Shown: positions 12,611 to 24,683 of the stretch, piece after piece | Layout of the letters: every line of letters starts with the position of its first letter | How positions within the stretch are numbered: the stretch's first letter is position 1 | Assembly: GCF_910594005.1 (NCBI RefSeq) | Contig: NC_057832.1 | Coordinates: forward strand, 101,381,152 to 101,445,151 | From: Cervus elaphus | Taxonomy: Eukaryota > Chordata > Mammalia > Artiodactyla > Cervidae | DNA length: 64,000 nucleotides | Direction of reading: 5' to 3' | Notes under the pieces: model-generated | The model's input: only the letters and a program-made list of their open reading frames with translations | Database searches by the model: none | Told to the model about the DNA's origin: nothing | Made by a program: the position numbers and the translations under genes

Positions 12611-13229
12611 AGACATTCTTAAATGAATTGTCTTTTTGTATTTTAACTGCAGGTGTGTGATGGCGAGGAATACAGTTCAGTTCATACTGTATTAAGGAAT
12701 GAACACTGGAACACTCTCATACTACTACTTTTTTGGCACTACCAAGATGCCAACAGTTTTATTCAGCATTGCCTTTGTACCATGAGTGCAAATGTCAGTA
12801 CAGTTTAGACAAAAAAGAAAAGGCTATAAAGCCTTAGTCTTATTACGAAAAGTAGTTTTGACCACATGGGACCTCCTGAAAGGGTTGTGGGGAGCCTATG
12901 GATCACAGGTTAAAAACTTTTGTCTGCTGTGTCCTGTCATTACTGATGTGAAATGTCATCGTGATTCTATGAAATTCCTCTGGATCCTTCAGAGATTTTT
13001 GGACACACTCTTATGCTCCAGTAATGTTACTTTGTTTTCTTTCACTAATACCAAACTTAAAATTCCTGTATCTTTTAGTATGTTTATTTTCTTATTATTA
13101 GTATTTTTTTAGATATTTTGTCTTGTTGCTATTTTTCAGATCAGCTTGTCTGATGTCAAAAAAATAAGATCTATACCATAAGGATTATAAGATTACATTA
13201 AATTTATAATTAATTTGAGGGGAATCAAC

Positions 13230-13990
13230 ATGTTTACAACCTTTGAGTTTTCCCATCTGGAAACATACTAAGTAAAATATTTATGTTTTAAAATTTTATT
13301 ACCTTGCATATTTTAAAGTTTATTCTGAGATATTTTAAGCTTTTTCTTTTTTTCTTGCATATAAACTTTAGATAAAAGTTTTTCAGTTAAATGTCTTGAA
13401 TTTTTTAGGTAGATAAGCTAAATCATCTTCAAGTGATATTTTTTTCTTGATATGCAGGGGTTTTTCCTGATTGCACTGGCTAGGATCTCCCATATAGTGT
13501 TGAATGGTAGAGATATTAGGCCTCCTTGTCATGTTCCTGATTTGAGTGGGAATACTCAATGTTTCTCCATTAGTTTTTTGTTTTGGTTTGGTTTGTTTGA
13601 GGGGGGTGGTGGGTTGAGGTTTTGATACTTAAGACAAAAAATCTAGGTAGCAAAGTTTTCTTCTGTCTCTGTTGCTTATATATTAAGAGTTTGGATTTTC
13701 TTTTTTTTAAGTAAATTTTATTAGTTTGCTCTTAGCATCTGTTGAAGTAATCAAATGTGTTTCTCTTTTACTTACTTAACATGATGAATTACATTAATAT
13801 CACTCCTGTTGAACCAACCTTTCATTCCTTGAACTGCTTCTATTTAGTGCAGTGAAAACCTGGTAGAATTAATTTGCTTTTTTAAAAAATCAGTATTTTT
13901 TAAAATTTTGAATATATACTCAGAGCTGAGATTATCCTTAAATCTTTTCTCTTCTGGTTTTGTTTTCTGGGATATGCCTCTTTGCTAAGC
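13230..13990 (-). mobile_element. Old L1 relic, ORF2 part
   Basis: Antisense ORF2-like sequence: cctgattgcactggctagg, gtgttgaatggtagagatat, and cctttcattccttgaactgc. Boundaries are approximate. Confidence 0.6.
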
Positions 13991-14215
13991 AATTGAAGTT
14001 TCTCTCTTTCTGTGCTCTGATACAGTTTAAATTATAAATAACTTTTATAGTAATTATTTGTTTCTTGTGGCATTGATAAAAACTAACCTGCTAAAATAAA
14101 TCATCTAGCCCTAGTCCTGTTTTTGGGGGGATAGATATATGACACTTTGAATATATCCTCATGTTTTTGTAATTAAAGCAACCTGATAATGGCAATGGTC
14201 ATATGTTTCATTTTG

Positions 14216-14285
14216 CTACTGTGGCCCCAGCACCAATAGTACAGTGCTGGGCATATAGAAAGTATTCAGAAGATTTGCTGACTAT
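14216..14285 (+). mobile_element. L2 3'-end scrap
   Basis: cagtgctgggcatatagaaa with agtattcagaagatttgctg fits the L2 3' end. Confidence 0.5.
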
Positions 14286-14373
14286 TAAGTTTGAGTTGTG
14301 GTTTTACTTTGCTAAAGTTTTATTTGAACTATGTTAATTTTTTTCTTTTTCTTTCTTTTTTTCCTCCTCCAAG

Positions 14374-14483
14374 TTCCACTCTTATCGTGGGGACCCAGCT
14401 TTAACTTTAGCATCTGGTATGTTGAACTTAGTGGCATTGATGATCCCGATGTAGTACAGCCCTGTCTCAACTGGTATAGTAAG
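14374..14483 (+). CDS. MKLN1: MKLN1 internal exon, end of discoidin-like domain
   Basis: The exon begins after the pyrimidine-rich tract and aag at 14371-14373. It encodes PLLSWGPSFNFSIWYVELSG followed by IDDPDVVQPCLNWYSK, about residues 134-170. The bases TT complete the valine split from the previous exon, and the exon ends in phase 0 with AAG|gtagga. The conserved WGPSFNFSIWYVEL strand is the final beta-strand part of the discoidin-like domain. My memory of the human protein has isoleucine where DPDVVQ has its first valine, a conservative change. Confidence 0.96.
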
Positions 14484-14599
14484 GTAGGACTGTATTTTAA
14501 AATCCGGATTTTATGTTTCAGATGCCTGTAATAGAGAATTGTGTCATGCTCTTGTCTTGAGATTAATTTAAAATATTGAGAACAGTAATGATAATTAAA

Positions 14600-14825
14600 A
14601 AGATGAATCAGTGTTTATTAAACATTTGCATTTTGCCAGGTTGTAACCTTCTTTGTCACTTACTCACTCATTGCCATTCTGTGAGATAGGTACAGTTATT
14701 ATCCATGTTTTGCAGATGATGGAGTAGAACACAGACAGGACAAGTATTTTGCCTCAGGCCACACAGCTGTCGAGTGCTCAAGGCAGTACATCAACTCAGG
14801 CAGTGTGGCGCCAGAATCTGCTATT
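14600..14825 (-). mobile_element. MIR relic, nearly full length
   Basis: gtgtttattaaacatttgca, gtacagttattatccatgtt, and gcctcaggccacacagctgt follow the MIR order in reverse complement. Confidence 0.7.
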
Positions 14826-16227
14826 ATATTAATATACCCATCTGTCTCTGAATTTTCTTTTTAATCTATATTGATAGAAATATTTTTATGTAGTTTTCAG
14901 TGGGGTAGTTGTGGTTCTGGGTTGCTCTTATTATGTATTCCTCCTTTGTGTTCATATTGAGTAAAATAGCAATATTTACTTTTCCTTGTAAAGAACTAAA
15001 ATTTGAGATAGATAGTTTCTATAAATATTGTGATCTTATTCTTATAGGGAGTATAAAGGTCATATTTAATAACTTTATTCATAGGTCATTTTATATAATA
15101 AATGCAGCCTGAAAAGTGTGAATTTAAATTATTAAGAAATGGGTCTTTGGTTTTTTTGAACACCTTTAACGTTTCATCTTTGTTTCTGATGTATATCCAT
15201 TTAACTATTTCGGCTATGTTTTTGTTGAGGGGAGGGCTGTGTCTCATTAGGGGAGTGATAAGCTTTAATCTAATCACTGCTTCCTGACTTGGGCTGAACT
15301 GTCAACTAATCCCTTAGGAGGTTGGGAAGCAATATAGATTCTTTCTAAGTTTTTTTTCTTTAAATAGAATTTCAGTTCTTTTCTGGTCAGTGTAACTGAG
15401 GAACTTCTTGTTTGACTAATTTATTGTGGGGATTTGATTATATCCAATTTAAAATAGATGCTGGATTTTTGTTTTTCTATATTTTTAATGTATTTTCTGG
15501 GATTGCCTGTAATATTCTAAATTATTTCAAGGTAGAGATGATATTCTTAAACATTAAAAATGACAGTTACAGTATTATACACATAACAGTGCTTAGCACA
15601 TACTTATAGTCTTCTAAATTCTATTGGTTCTTTTTTTTTAAAAATTAATGAGTAAGGTTTTCTGATACCAGAAAAAATTTTCTCTTTAGTCTCTGATACG
15701 TACATGTGTTTTCTTTAATATGTTCACAAATCTCTTGATACTGTGAGAAATTGCAAATTGCACCTTTTCCCCTGCAACGTTATGGACAGATTATATTTGA
15801 GAACTTAAAACTGTTTGGTCATTCTTTTGTCAAGTTCTCTGTGTTATTGTAAACCTCTAGAAATTAAAGTCAGCATGATAACAAGGTATTACTGTTTAAT
15901 ATGGTTCCAGATAGTTAGATAAATCTTTATTTAGAGGCCAAGCATATGAAACTATTAATATGAAGTTAGTTGGGTTATAGAATTATTCTTTTGTTAATTG
16001 ATGAGGGAAAACCTTGTTATAGTGTTTAAGAAAAAGTGTTTTGGTAACCTGTCAATAAAATATCAAAAACTATAAACTGATTAGTGCTTTGAGTCTTGTA
16101 AATTTTCCTGCCTTATTAAACAGCAATGCTTACAAGTAAATTATATTTTTATTTGGTTATTATGCATTGATTCCATGTCAGTTTGTTGTATTCTTATTTA
16201 GGAAATTTGTGGAAGTCTTAGAACTTA

Positions 16228-16545
16228 TTCTTTTTTTAAATATTTATTTTTGATTGATGATTGGCTTACAGTATTGGTTTGATTTCTGTCATACATCAAC
16301 ATGAATTATCATAGGTATACATATGCCCCCCCCGCCCCCCTCCTTGAATCTCCCTTTTCCCTCCCGCCCATTCCCACCCCTCTAGGTGATTACAGAGCCC
16401 CAGTCTGAGTCCCCTGAGTCATACGGCAAGTTCCCATTGGCTGTCTATTTGCACACATCAGTGAAGGTGCATCTGTGCTGCTCTCTCCATTTATTTCGTC
16501 CTCTCCCTCTGCTCCCCTACCCTTGTCCATAAGGCTGTTCTCTGT
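16228..16545 (-). mobile_element. L1 3'-end relic
   Basis: Reverse-complement L1 3' end: atttttgattgatgattggc, catcaacatgaattatcata, a C-rich run and ttcccattggctgtctattt. Confidence 0.8.
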
Positions 16546-17334
16546 GTCATAACTTATACTTGAAGTTAAATTTTCTTTTAAATTCTATATGTGATCTTGT
16601 TTTTTGGCTTTCATCCTTTTAGGGAATAGACTTATTAAATTGAATATTTCTTTTTGGATTGTAATTAATTGAGATTTTTTTACTTTATAGCTATTTAATC
16701 GATGAGTTAGCTCAGGGTTAGAAAAAAATTATGAAACTTAAATAGTTTCTTCTTGATGATTTTGAATCATAAAACCTGTTTCTGAATTTGAAATACATGA
16801 ATGTTGGATAATATTTGTCATTCAACTAGTAACTTATTACTTAGAACTGAGAACAAAGAGCATGTTATTTAATGGCTTCTGTGCTTTCAGTACCAACATT
16901 GTTGCCCGATTAGTAAACCCTTTGAAAGCTATTATTTTTACCATCTTAAGTAGGCTTTGATAAATATTTTTTCTGGTTCTTTTCTTGAAAGTTCAGAATT
17001 AGACCTGGTTTCATCTTTTGGTATCTTTTATCGTCATGAAATAATATGCCAGTATATATATCTGTATATCTTCATCTCTTTAATATCTTTCTGCTATATA
17101 CTTTGTGACCTCTGGCAAGTTATTACAATTGACCAGGCTTCAGCTTTGCCATTTAATAGTAGAATTAGTAATAATAATACTAATGAATAGGGTTAGTACA
17201 ATGCTAAGTTATGCTTAATATGTTTAGTTAATGTTTAAAATGCTCACTTCAGGTTAGTAATTGTCACTTATTATTTCCTAAAGAAATAACTAACCAGATC
17301 CCTTTTTTTCATACCTTCTCTTGTGTTCCAGTAG

Positions 17335-17527
17335 TACCGTGAACAGGAAGCTATTCGTCTTTGCCTAAAACACTTTAGACAACATAACTATACAGAAGCC
17401 TTTGAATCACTGCAAAAGAAAACCAAGATTGCCCTGGAACATCCAATGTTAACAGATCTGCATGATAAATTGGTATTGAAGGGTGATTTTGATGCTTGTG
17501 AAGAATTGATTGAAAAAGCTGTAAATG
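17335..17527 (+). CDS. MKLN1: MKLN1 internal exon, LisH motif and start of CTLH
   Basis: It encodes YREQEAIRLCLKHFRQHNY, then TEAFESLQKKTKIALEHPML and TDLHDKLVLKGDFDACEELI, about residues 171-235. The first part is the LisH helix pair, used for dimerisation or oligomerisation. The second is the start of CTLH, the motif that tethers muskelin into the CTLH ligase. Start choice: the acceptor region reads cagtag|TACCGT. Only the second AG (17333-17334) gives an open junction, because using the first would add TAG in frame. The donor is AATG|gtatgt after 17527. The exon is 193 nt and ends with one base of an aspartate codon. Confidence 0.96.
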
Positions 17528-17957
17528 GTATGTCATAAACATATAACTTAGATTGGTTATTAGGGTGATTTTTAAGTATATACAAGAAACAGGTTTTTGT
17601 TTTTGTGTTTTAAAGAATATAAGTTTATGTCAGTTCTTAGTTTCCTTTTCTTCTTTCCCTTCTCCTCCCCTATCTTTTTACTCAGAAGATTTAGCTCCTT
17701 GAGTTAGGGACTTCTTTTCTGTAAGACAGGTCCATAACGTGATACTGAAACTTGAAAAATAAGCAAGTAACATACTTGAACTCACATATCTAAATTTAAA
17801 TTGTCATCTTGGAAAACCATGTACTTACAGATGCTAACATTGACCAGCACTGAGCGACTTAGAAAACTTCTTTTAATGTTACCTTCAGTACCAGTGACCT
17901 ATTCCTTTACATATTTTTGTTGATAACAAGTTGTCATTTTTTTAATAGTGTAATTTG

Positions 17958-18185
17958 GGGCTTTCCTGGTGGCTCAGATGGTTAAGAATCTGCCTCCCAA
18001 CACAGGAGACCCAGGTTTAATCTCTGGGTCAGGAAGATATCCTGGAGAAGGAAATGGCAACCCCACTCCAGTATTCTTGCCTGGAGAATTCCATGTACAG
18101 AGGAGCCTGGCAGACTACAGTCCATGGGGTTGCAAAGAGTCGGACACCACTGAGCAAATGATACACACACACACACACACACACA
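17958..18185 (+). mobile_element. Bov-tA SINE with AC-repeat tail
   Basis: Head ggctttcctggtggctcag, tail caccactgagcaaatgat followed by (AC)n. Part of a segment found again at 38835-39192. Confidence 0.9.
18163..18185. repeat. (AC)n microsatellite
   Basis: About 11 uninterrupted AC units forming the tail of a SINE. Confidence 0.9.
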
Positions 18186-18369
18186 GTTTGGGGCTGGGGA
18201 GTGCTTGGATAAGCCAGAAAATTTTATTAGTATACAGTTAATAATGATATAGTTGATGATGAAGAGATTTGTGTTGGAAACATTGTCTGTGTGATGTGAA
18301 TGCTACATAATTGCTAATTTTCTTGGGTAGCCTGTGATCTGCCTCTGAAGGAAATAGGAATGTTAGAAC

Positions 18370-18870
18370 ATAATATTGTTGCAGAAAGGAGAACCCCTTC
18401 CAGGGCCTGAGAGTGGGCTCTTGTGTAACATGGAAAATGAACTGTCCCAGGAGACACATGTGCCAGCAGAGCAAGAGACTTTATTGGGAAGGGGCGCCCA
18501 GGCAGAGAGCAGTAGGATAAGGGAACCCAGGAGAACTGCTCTGCCACTTGGCTCACAGTCTCAGGTTTTATTGTGATGAGATTAGTTTCTGGGTTGTCTC
18601 TGGCTGATCATTTCGACTCAAGAGTCCTTCCTGAGGGCACTCGCATTGCTCAGCCAAGATAGATGCCAGTGAGGACTCTGGGAGATGGTGGGACACATGG
18701 TGTCTCCTTTTGACCTTTCCCGAACTCTTCCGAGAAAGAGCTTATTAATTCCATGTTCTTTACTAGGATCTCCTGTTGTAAAATAACTCATGCAGATGGT
18801 TACTATGGTGCCTGACCAGGGTGTGTGTTTCCCCTAAAGGATATAATCTCCCAAGGTAATTGTTTTGGAG
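18370..18870 (-). mobile_element. Ruminant LTR-like relic (solo)
   Basis: The block from about gcagaaaggagaacccc to the ccctaaaggatataatc region resembles a ruminant endogenous-retrovirus LTR. On the minus strand it contains AATAAA (plus-strand tttatt at about 18480). No internal viral genes are present. Family and exact ends are uncertain. Confidence 0.5.
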
Positions 18871-19004
18871 GAGGATACCAATTAAATATTTAAAATCTTG
18901 TGTTTTGTTATTTAAGGAACTCTGTTCTTATTGTATAGAGTAGCATGCTTTTAAAAAATTTAGCTGTCATAGTAACAGAGTACAGAGTAGGTGCTTGTAT
19001 TATA

Positions 19005-19835
19005 ATAAAAAATAAGTATTTGGTCTTTTCTGTTTCCTGGCACACAACTCCTAAAACCCTTAGGATCTGCAGAGTGATAAGTGTCTTTTGTATGCTGAGA
19101 TGACTGGTGCTGAATTCCCTAGGTAACTTCAGATCTCCATAAAGATCAGCCCCATCCCTGATCTCTGGGGAGAGAAGCCGAGTCAAAGATGGTGTTCAGT
19201 CACCTAAAATCATGTTTTAATCAGTCATGCCCGCCTAATGGTATCTCCCCAGAAGCCCAGAACAGTGGGGCTCAGATAACTTCAGTTTGATGAACACATT
19301 GAGGTGCTAGGGGGTGTGACTTGAAGGGTACGGAAGGTACACAAAAACACACTTCCAGTCACACACACGCATGGAAGCTACACACACTTCCAGTCATACA
19401 CACACAGACACACACACACAGACACACACACCCCCCCCCCATACCTTGCCTTACATTTTTCTTCCATTTGGCTGTTTCAGATTTGAATCCTTTATAATAA
19501 ACCAGTGATAGTAACTAAAGTGCTTTCCTAAATTATGTGATTACTCTAGACTCATTGACTCTGAAGGGTGCTGTGGGAAACCCCAATTTACAGCTGATAG
19601 GTCACAAGTACCAGTGGCATGGAATTTATGATTGGAATTTGAAGTGAGGATAATCTTGTCAGACTGAGTCGTTTAACTTATGAGTTCTGACACTAACTCC
19701 AGGCAGATACTCTCAGAATTGAGTTGAATCTCTGTTGGATACCAAGTTGGAGTCAGAGAATTGGAGAAATGGTTGGTGTAAGGAGAAAACCCACACATTT
19801 GGAGTCAGGAGCACTGAGTGAAAAAGCTTAATGCT
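19005..19835 (+). mobile_element. Old mammalian LTR-like relic
   Basis: Resembles a dispersed mammalian LTR by segments such as gaacacattgaggtgctag, tcctttataataaaccagtg and actctcagaattgagttgaa. It carries AATAAA near 19496 and an AC-rich expansion (19341-19440). No coding content. Assignment from memory only. Confidence 0.45.
19341..19440. repeat. Imperfect AC-rich repeat with C run
   Basis: AC and ACAG units with two copies of cacacttccagtca, ending in a run of about 10 C. Confidence 0.85.
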
Positions 19836-19992
19836 CAGTATAAAACTTGTGAAATGATGCAGAATTATATAGAAAATAGAAATCCTATTCCTTAATAGAA
19901 ACAAAGAATAATAAACTTTTTTGGTGCTCTTTTCATCTATTTTAATCTTATCACTATCTTTCATTATGATTAGGCACTCACTTGTCAGATTT

Positions 19993-20300
19993 GTTGTTCT
20001 TGTTCAGTCACTCAGTCGTGTCCGACTCTTTGCAGCCCCATGGACTGCAGCACGCCAGGCCTCCCTGTCCATCACCAGCTCCTGGAGCTTGCTCAAACTC
20101 ATGTCCATTGAGTTGGTGATGCCATCCAACCACCTCATCCTCTCGTCCCCTTCTTCTCCTGCCTTCAATCTTTCCCAGCATCAGGGTCTTTTCCAAGGAG
20201 TCAGCTCTTCACATCAGGTAGCCAAAGTATTGGAGCTTCAGCTTCAGCATCAGTCCTTCCAATGAATATTCAGACTGATATCCTTTAGGATTTGGTTGAA
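19993..20300 (-). mobile_element. BovB 3'-end fragment
   Basis: The plus strand shows the reverse complement of the BovB 3' end: gttcagtcactcagtcgtgtccgactc to tcagcatcagtccttccaatgaatattc. It has no tRNA head, so it is BovB and not a SINE. Confidence 0.9.
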
Positions 20301-20560
20301 TATTTTACAGTTAGAGAAACAGAACCAGTGCCTTCTTTGAGTTTATAAATTTAAAGTTAAGTTAAAATGAATTGCTCCCAACTCCACCTTATAATAATAA
20401 CAAACCTGCCTCTCATCCTTATGCATTGTTACTGTTTATCTAAGTGATGATGATACTTTCAAATAAATGATTACTGTGTTTAAATAGAATATACTTTGGA
20501 GTATATACAAATGGAACATATGTAATAATCTTTTACAATCAAAATGTCAGTAATGAAAGT

Positions 20561-20602
20561 ATATACGTATATGTGTGTGTGTATATATATATGTATGTAT
20601 AC
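20561..20602. repeat. AT/GT microsatellite
   Basis: Alternating TA, TG and TATG units (atatacgtatatgtgtgtgt). Confidence 0.85.
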
Positions 20603-21279
20603 CATTTCTGAGAATGAATGTATGTTTTTTTAACTTTATAGATGAAGGCACAAGTAACTTTATGTTCTAAGTCTTTTTATGGCATTTAATATTTTGGTAA
20701 GGTAAACAACAGACCCACCAGCAATTTTATATAATTAGCTAAAAACAGGTTTTAGAACTGCCTGTTTAGCAATAGACTCACTTAAAAGAAGTTGTTAAAA
20801 CCACGTGTAACTCTGCTACAGCAGACAGTTAACTTATCCTCTGACTCTAGGAAGGAACCAAGTGTAGGGAAATTGGTGGTAACTATGCTTGAGACTAATA
20901 GCTAAGTCACGCTTTTACTCTTCACTGGCCTGGAGCAGTGTTTAGTTAATAAACATTCCTTCCAGGGTTATTCAGTTTGCTGCTGACTTCACTGATGATG
21001 ATTTGTTGGACAAATAAGGAAGTAAACACTGCAGTTTTTTGGCTTGTGCTCCATTAAAAACATAGTAGAGAAGGGTAAGAAGTTCCTGCCTGATCATAAG
21101 AAAGTCTAGGGAATCCATAGCATTTTTCAGACTTCTTATGGTGGAGGAAACAAAAACTACTTTTAGTGTATTTGATGTATTAGTATGCTCTTCTTCAGGT
21201 ATAGTCTGTATTTTAAGAAAATGTTGGGCTGTATTTATTTCCTTAATAGACTTCCTATTTGCCTAGAAACTTCCCTTTT

Positions 21280-21595
21280 TGTTGTTCAGTCACTCAGTCA
21301 CGTCCGACTCTTTGCGACCCCATGGACTGCAGCATGCCAGGCTTCCCTGTCCTTCACAACTCCCAGAGCTTGCTCAAACTCAGGTCCTTTGAGTTGGTGA
21401 TGCCATCCAATCATCTCGTCCTCTGTTGTCCCCTTCTCTTCGTGCCTTCAATCTTTCCCAGCATCAGGATCTTTTCCTGTGAGTTCGCTCTTTGCATTAG
21501 GTGGCCAAAATATTGGAGCTTCAGCTTCAGCATCAGTCCTTCTAATGAATATTCAGGACTGATTTCCTTTAGGATTGACTGGTTTGATCTCCCGT
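21280..21595 (-). mobile_element. BovB 3'-end fragment
   Basis: Reverse-complement BovB 3' end, from gttgttcagtcactcagtc to gactggtttgatctccc; no tRNA head. Confidence 0.9.
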
Positions 21596-21948
21596 ATTTT
21601 ATAGAGTCTTATGCCTATATAAATATGGATAGGGTAGTATCTCCATATTTCATGCTTTCATGACATACCTAAGTCGTCTTACTTTTTTTGATATTTCTAG
21701 GCTGTGTGGTTCATCTGTGAGTTTTTTCAAATTGTTGCAAATCTCCAAAAAATATTCTAATATATTTATTGGAAAAAATCCACATATAGGTGGACATGTG
21801 TAGTTCAAACTTGTCTTGTTCAAGTGTCATCTGTACTTAGGTATAATGACACATTTTTCTTTGCAGCCCTGATGCCCTTTTCCCCCTTGTGTTTAATCTC
21901 CACCAAGATCTTTAGTAAAAGATTACTGTGGCATAATTATAGCGGAGA

Positions 21949-22153
21949 TGGCTTCCCTCATAGCTCAGTCGGTAAAGAATCTGCCTGCAATGCAGCAGAC
22001 CCGGCATTGATCCCTGGGTCAGGACAATCACCTGGAGAAGGAAATGGCAATCCACTCAAGTATTCTTGCCTGGAGAATCCCATGGACAGAGAAGCCTGGC
22101 AGGTTATAGTACATAGGGTCTCAAAGAGCCAGACAGGACTTAACGACTAAACC
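21949..22153 (+). mobile_element. Bov-tA SINE
   Basis: Head ggcttccctcatagctcagt, tail ggacttaacgactaaacc. Confidence 0.9.
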
Positions 22154-23768
22154 GCCATTATAGTGGATACCCCTGTGTAGTTCATGATCCCAGAAGAAAT
22201 GCTTTTTACATTTCATTGTTAAATGTACTTTTGATCTGGTGTTTTTGAAGATTCTGTATCAGATACCATGATTGCCAAGAGTTTGTATCATAAATGGTTA
22301 TTGAATTTTGCCATTTTTTCTCTACCTTTTGTGATATGATTTTCCTACTCTATTAATGTGTGGAATCATACTAATTGATTTCTAATGTTAAACCTCACAT
22401 ATACTTAACTTTATCATGTGTTTTTTTGGTATATTTTGGGTTTAGATTGACTAATGCTTTGTTAGAATTCTTTCAACTATTTGTATTAATAAGGTTGGAC
22501 TTTTAGCTTTTCTTTCTCTTAACTTCCTCTTCAGGTTTAATATCATTATTAGACTAATTCACATAAAATGTTTAGGATTTAACCTTCCTGTTTTCTGAAT
22601 AAATGTAAGATGTGAATTATTTTTTTCTCAGATGTTTGGTTGAATTTACCATTGAAGTATCTGTGCTTGAGATTTACTTGCAGGAATAGTTTTAGGTTAC
22701 CAATTCAGTTTCTTTAAACTTTATAGGACTGTTCAGAGTCATTTGGTTGGTTGATTGATGTTTAAAAAGATCACCTAAAATTTCAAACTTACTAGCATGA
22801 AACTGTACCTAATACCCCCCTATTATCTGTTTAATGTTTGTAGGATTTTTTAAATGTGTTAATATTTATTATTTATGAATTATTTCTCCCTCCCCAATTC
22901 ATTATTTTTACCATAAGTTTATCTTTTGAGAGAACCAACTTCTGGTTTGTTGATTCTTTATGTTAACTTTTATGTCCTTCACTTATACTCTGTGTTTAAT
23001 ATTTTCTTCTTTTTCTCTTTGAGATTAATATGCTTTTTATAATTTACTGAGATGGATACTTAGCTTTTTAATTTCAGAGTTTGTTATTTTCCTGTATTTG
23101 CATTTAAGGACATGCATTTCCCTCTTCTTATTTTTCAATTGTGCTATGAAGTGTTTTCATTTTTATCCAGTTCAGTAATTTCATTAGGAAATGATACTAC
23201 CCTTTTGTGAGTCATAGTTATGTAAGAAATATAGTTTTTAATTTCCAAATACATAAAGGTTTTCTGGCTCTTTTCCTTGTTACTGCTATCTGACTAAATG
23301 CATAGTGGTCAAAGTCGTATTTTGTGCATTCCAATTCTTCAGAATTTGAGAAGACTTACCATATTGCCTGTTTTGTTCAATTTTTATAAACATATTATGT
23401 GTACTTGGACAAAATCCAGTTCTTTAGTTGTTGGTGCAGTGTTTTATCTAAGTCCAGTTAGTCCAGTTTGCTTATCATGTTGTATGAGTCTGCTTTCCTA
23501 GTAAGGTTTTCTGTCTGAATCTCTCAATTACTAAGAAAAATGTGTTAACACTTCCAACTATGATTATGGAATTCTCTCTTCATATAATTCTGTCAGCTTT
23601 TGCTTGGTATATTTTGAAGCTACATTCTAGATGCACAGAAATTTTGAATTTTGGATGAAAGCTTTTCTATTAAAGTATATTTTTATCTTTAGTAATGTTT
23701 TTACCTTAAGGCATAGATTGTCTTACATTAATATAACTGCATTTATTTGGTAAGTGTTTATACAACAT

Positions 23769-23951
23769 GGGCTTCCCTGGTGGCTCAGAGGTTAAAACGT
23801 CTGCCTGCAATGCGGGAGACCTGGGTTTGATCCCTGGGTCAGGAAGATCCCCTGGAGAAGGAAATGGCAACCCACTCCAGTATTCTTGCCTGGAAAATCC
23901 CATGGATGGAGGAGCCTGGTGGGCTACAGTCCACGGGTTCGCAAGGAGTTG
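23769..23951 (+). mobile_element. Bov-tA SINE in an old L1
   Basis: Head gggcttccctggtggctcag, ends gttcgcaaggagttgg (tail shortened). Inserted in the L1 relic around it. Confidence 0.9.
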
Positions 23952-24023
23952 GCATATCTATCTCCATGTTTTAATTTCAAGCTTTCTGTATCCTTTTTTC
24001 AAAGATGTATCTCCTGTAAATGT

Positions 24024-24045
24024 AGTTGTTGTTGTTGTTGTTGTT
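24024..24045. repeat. (GTT)n microsatellite
   Basis: Seven GTT units. Confidence 0.9.
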
Positions 24046-24560
24046 TTTAATCTGTCTTCTTATGATTTGAACATTAATTTACTTACTTGATTGAATTACT
24101 GGTAAATATATGAGTTTAATCCTACCATTTTACTGAAAAATTTCGTCATGTCCTTTATTTATTCTTTTTGGTTCTTGTCTCTTATTTTTTTAAACAAAGT
24201 AATGCAGCCTGTTTATATTTTTTTACAGTGAGTCTGTAAATGACTACAAATATAAATACTTAACAAAATTTATCAGTACAAGAACGTAATAGATTTTCAA
24301 CTCCCATCTACTTATATTCCAGCTCATATATTATTGTTCCTTATTTTCATACCATGTTCAAAGATCCTAGAAGACATTACTAATCTTGATTTTATAGTAT
24401 CCATTAATTTTATCAAATTTTACTGATTTTTTTGCTGTTCCTTGCTATTTGAATTGCATCCTTTAGAATTTCTTCTAATGAAGATTAACTCTCAGTTTTT
24501 GTTTGCTTGAAAATTCGCCTCTTTTCTCAAAAGATATTTTACTGGGTATAGAATTCTAGA

Positions 24561-24683
24561 GAAAACGGCAACCCACTCCAGTATTCTTGCCTGGAAAATT
24601 CCATGGACAGAGAAGCCTGGTGGGTTGTGGTCCATGGGGTCCCAAAGAGTCAGACATGACTGAGTGACTAACATTTAACTTAC
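24561..24683 (+). mobile_element. Bov-A monomer with 13-bp target duplication
   Basis: Only the BovB-derived half (gaaaacggcaacccactcc to gactgagtgactaacattt). Perfect repeats atagaattctaga at 24548-24560 and 24684-24696 show insertion into L1 sequence. Confidence 0.9.

Larger units (their letters stand above)
14484..17334 (+). other. MKLN1: MKLN1 intron, 2.9 kb
   Basis: GT-AG intron with a MIR relic (14600-14825), a minus-strand L1 3'-end relic (16228-16545) and a weak MIR-like piece (17100-17220). The stretch 14830-16225 is AT-rich and I see nothing identifiable. The intron ends in a CAG-TAG tandem acceptor. Confidence 0.85.
17822..18185 (+). repeat. Duplicated segment, copy 1 (136 bp flank plus SINE)
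   Basis: Begins tacttacagatgctaacatt. The first ~136 bp is not SINE; the rest is the Bov-tA at 17958 and its AC tail. The same order occurs at 38835-39192 at roughly 94-95% identity by eye, with a small indel near 17865 and a few substitutions. Confidence 0.92.

Noticed and set aside
23769..23840. tRNA-like sequence with a B-box (ggtttgatccctggg)
   Set aside because: It is the head of a Bov-tA SINE; the same sequence recurs throughout the window and lacks a complete tRNA fold.
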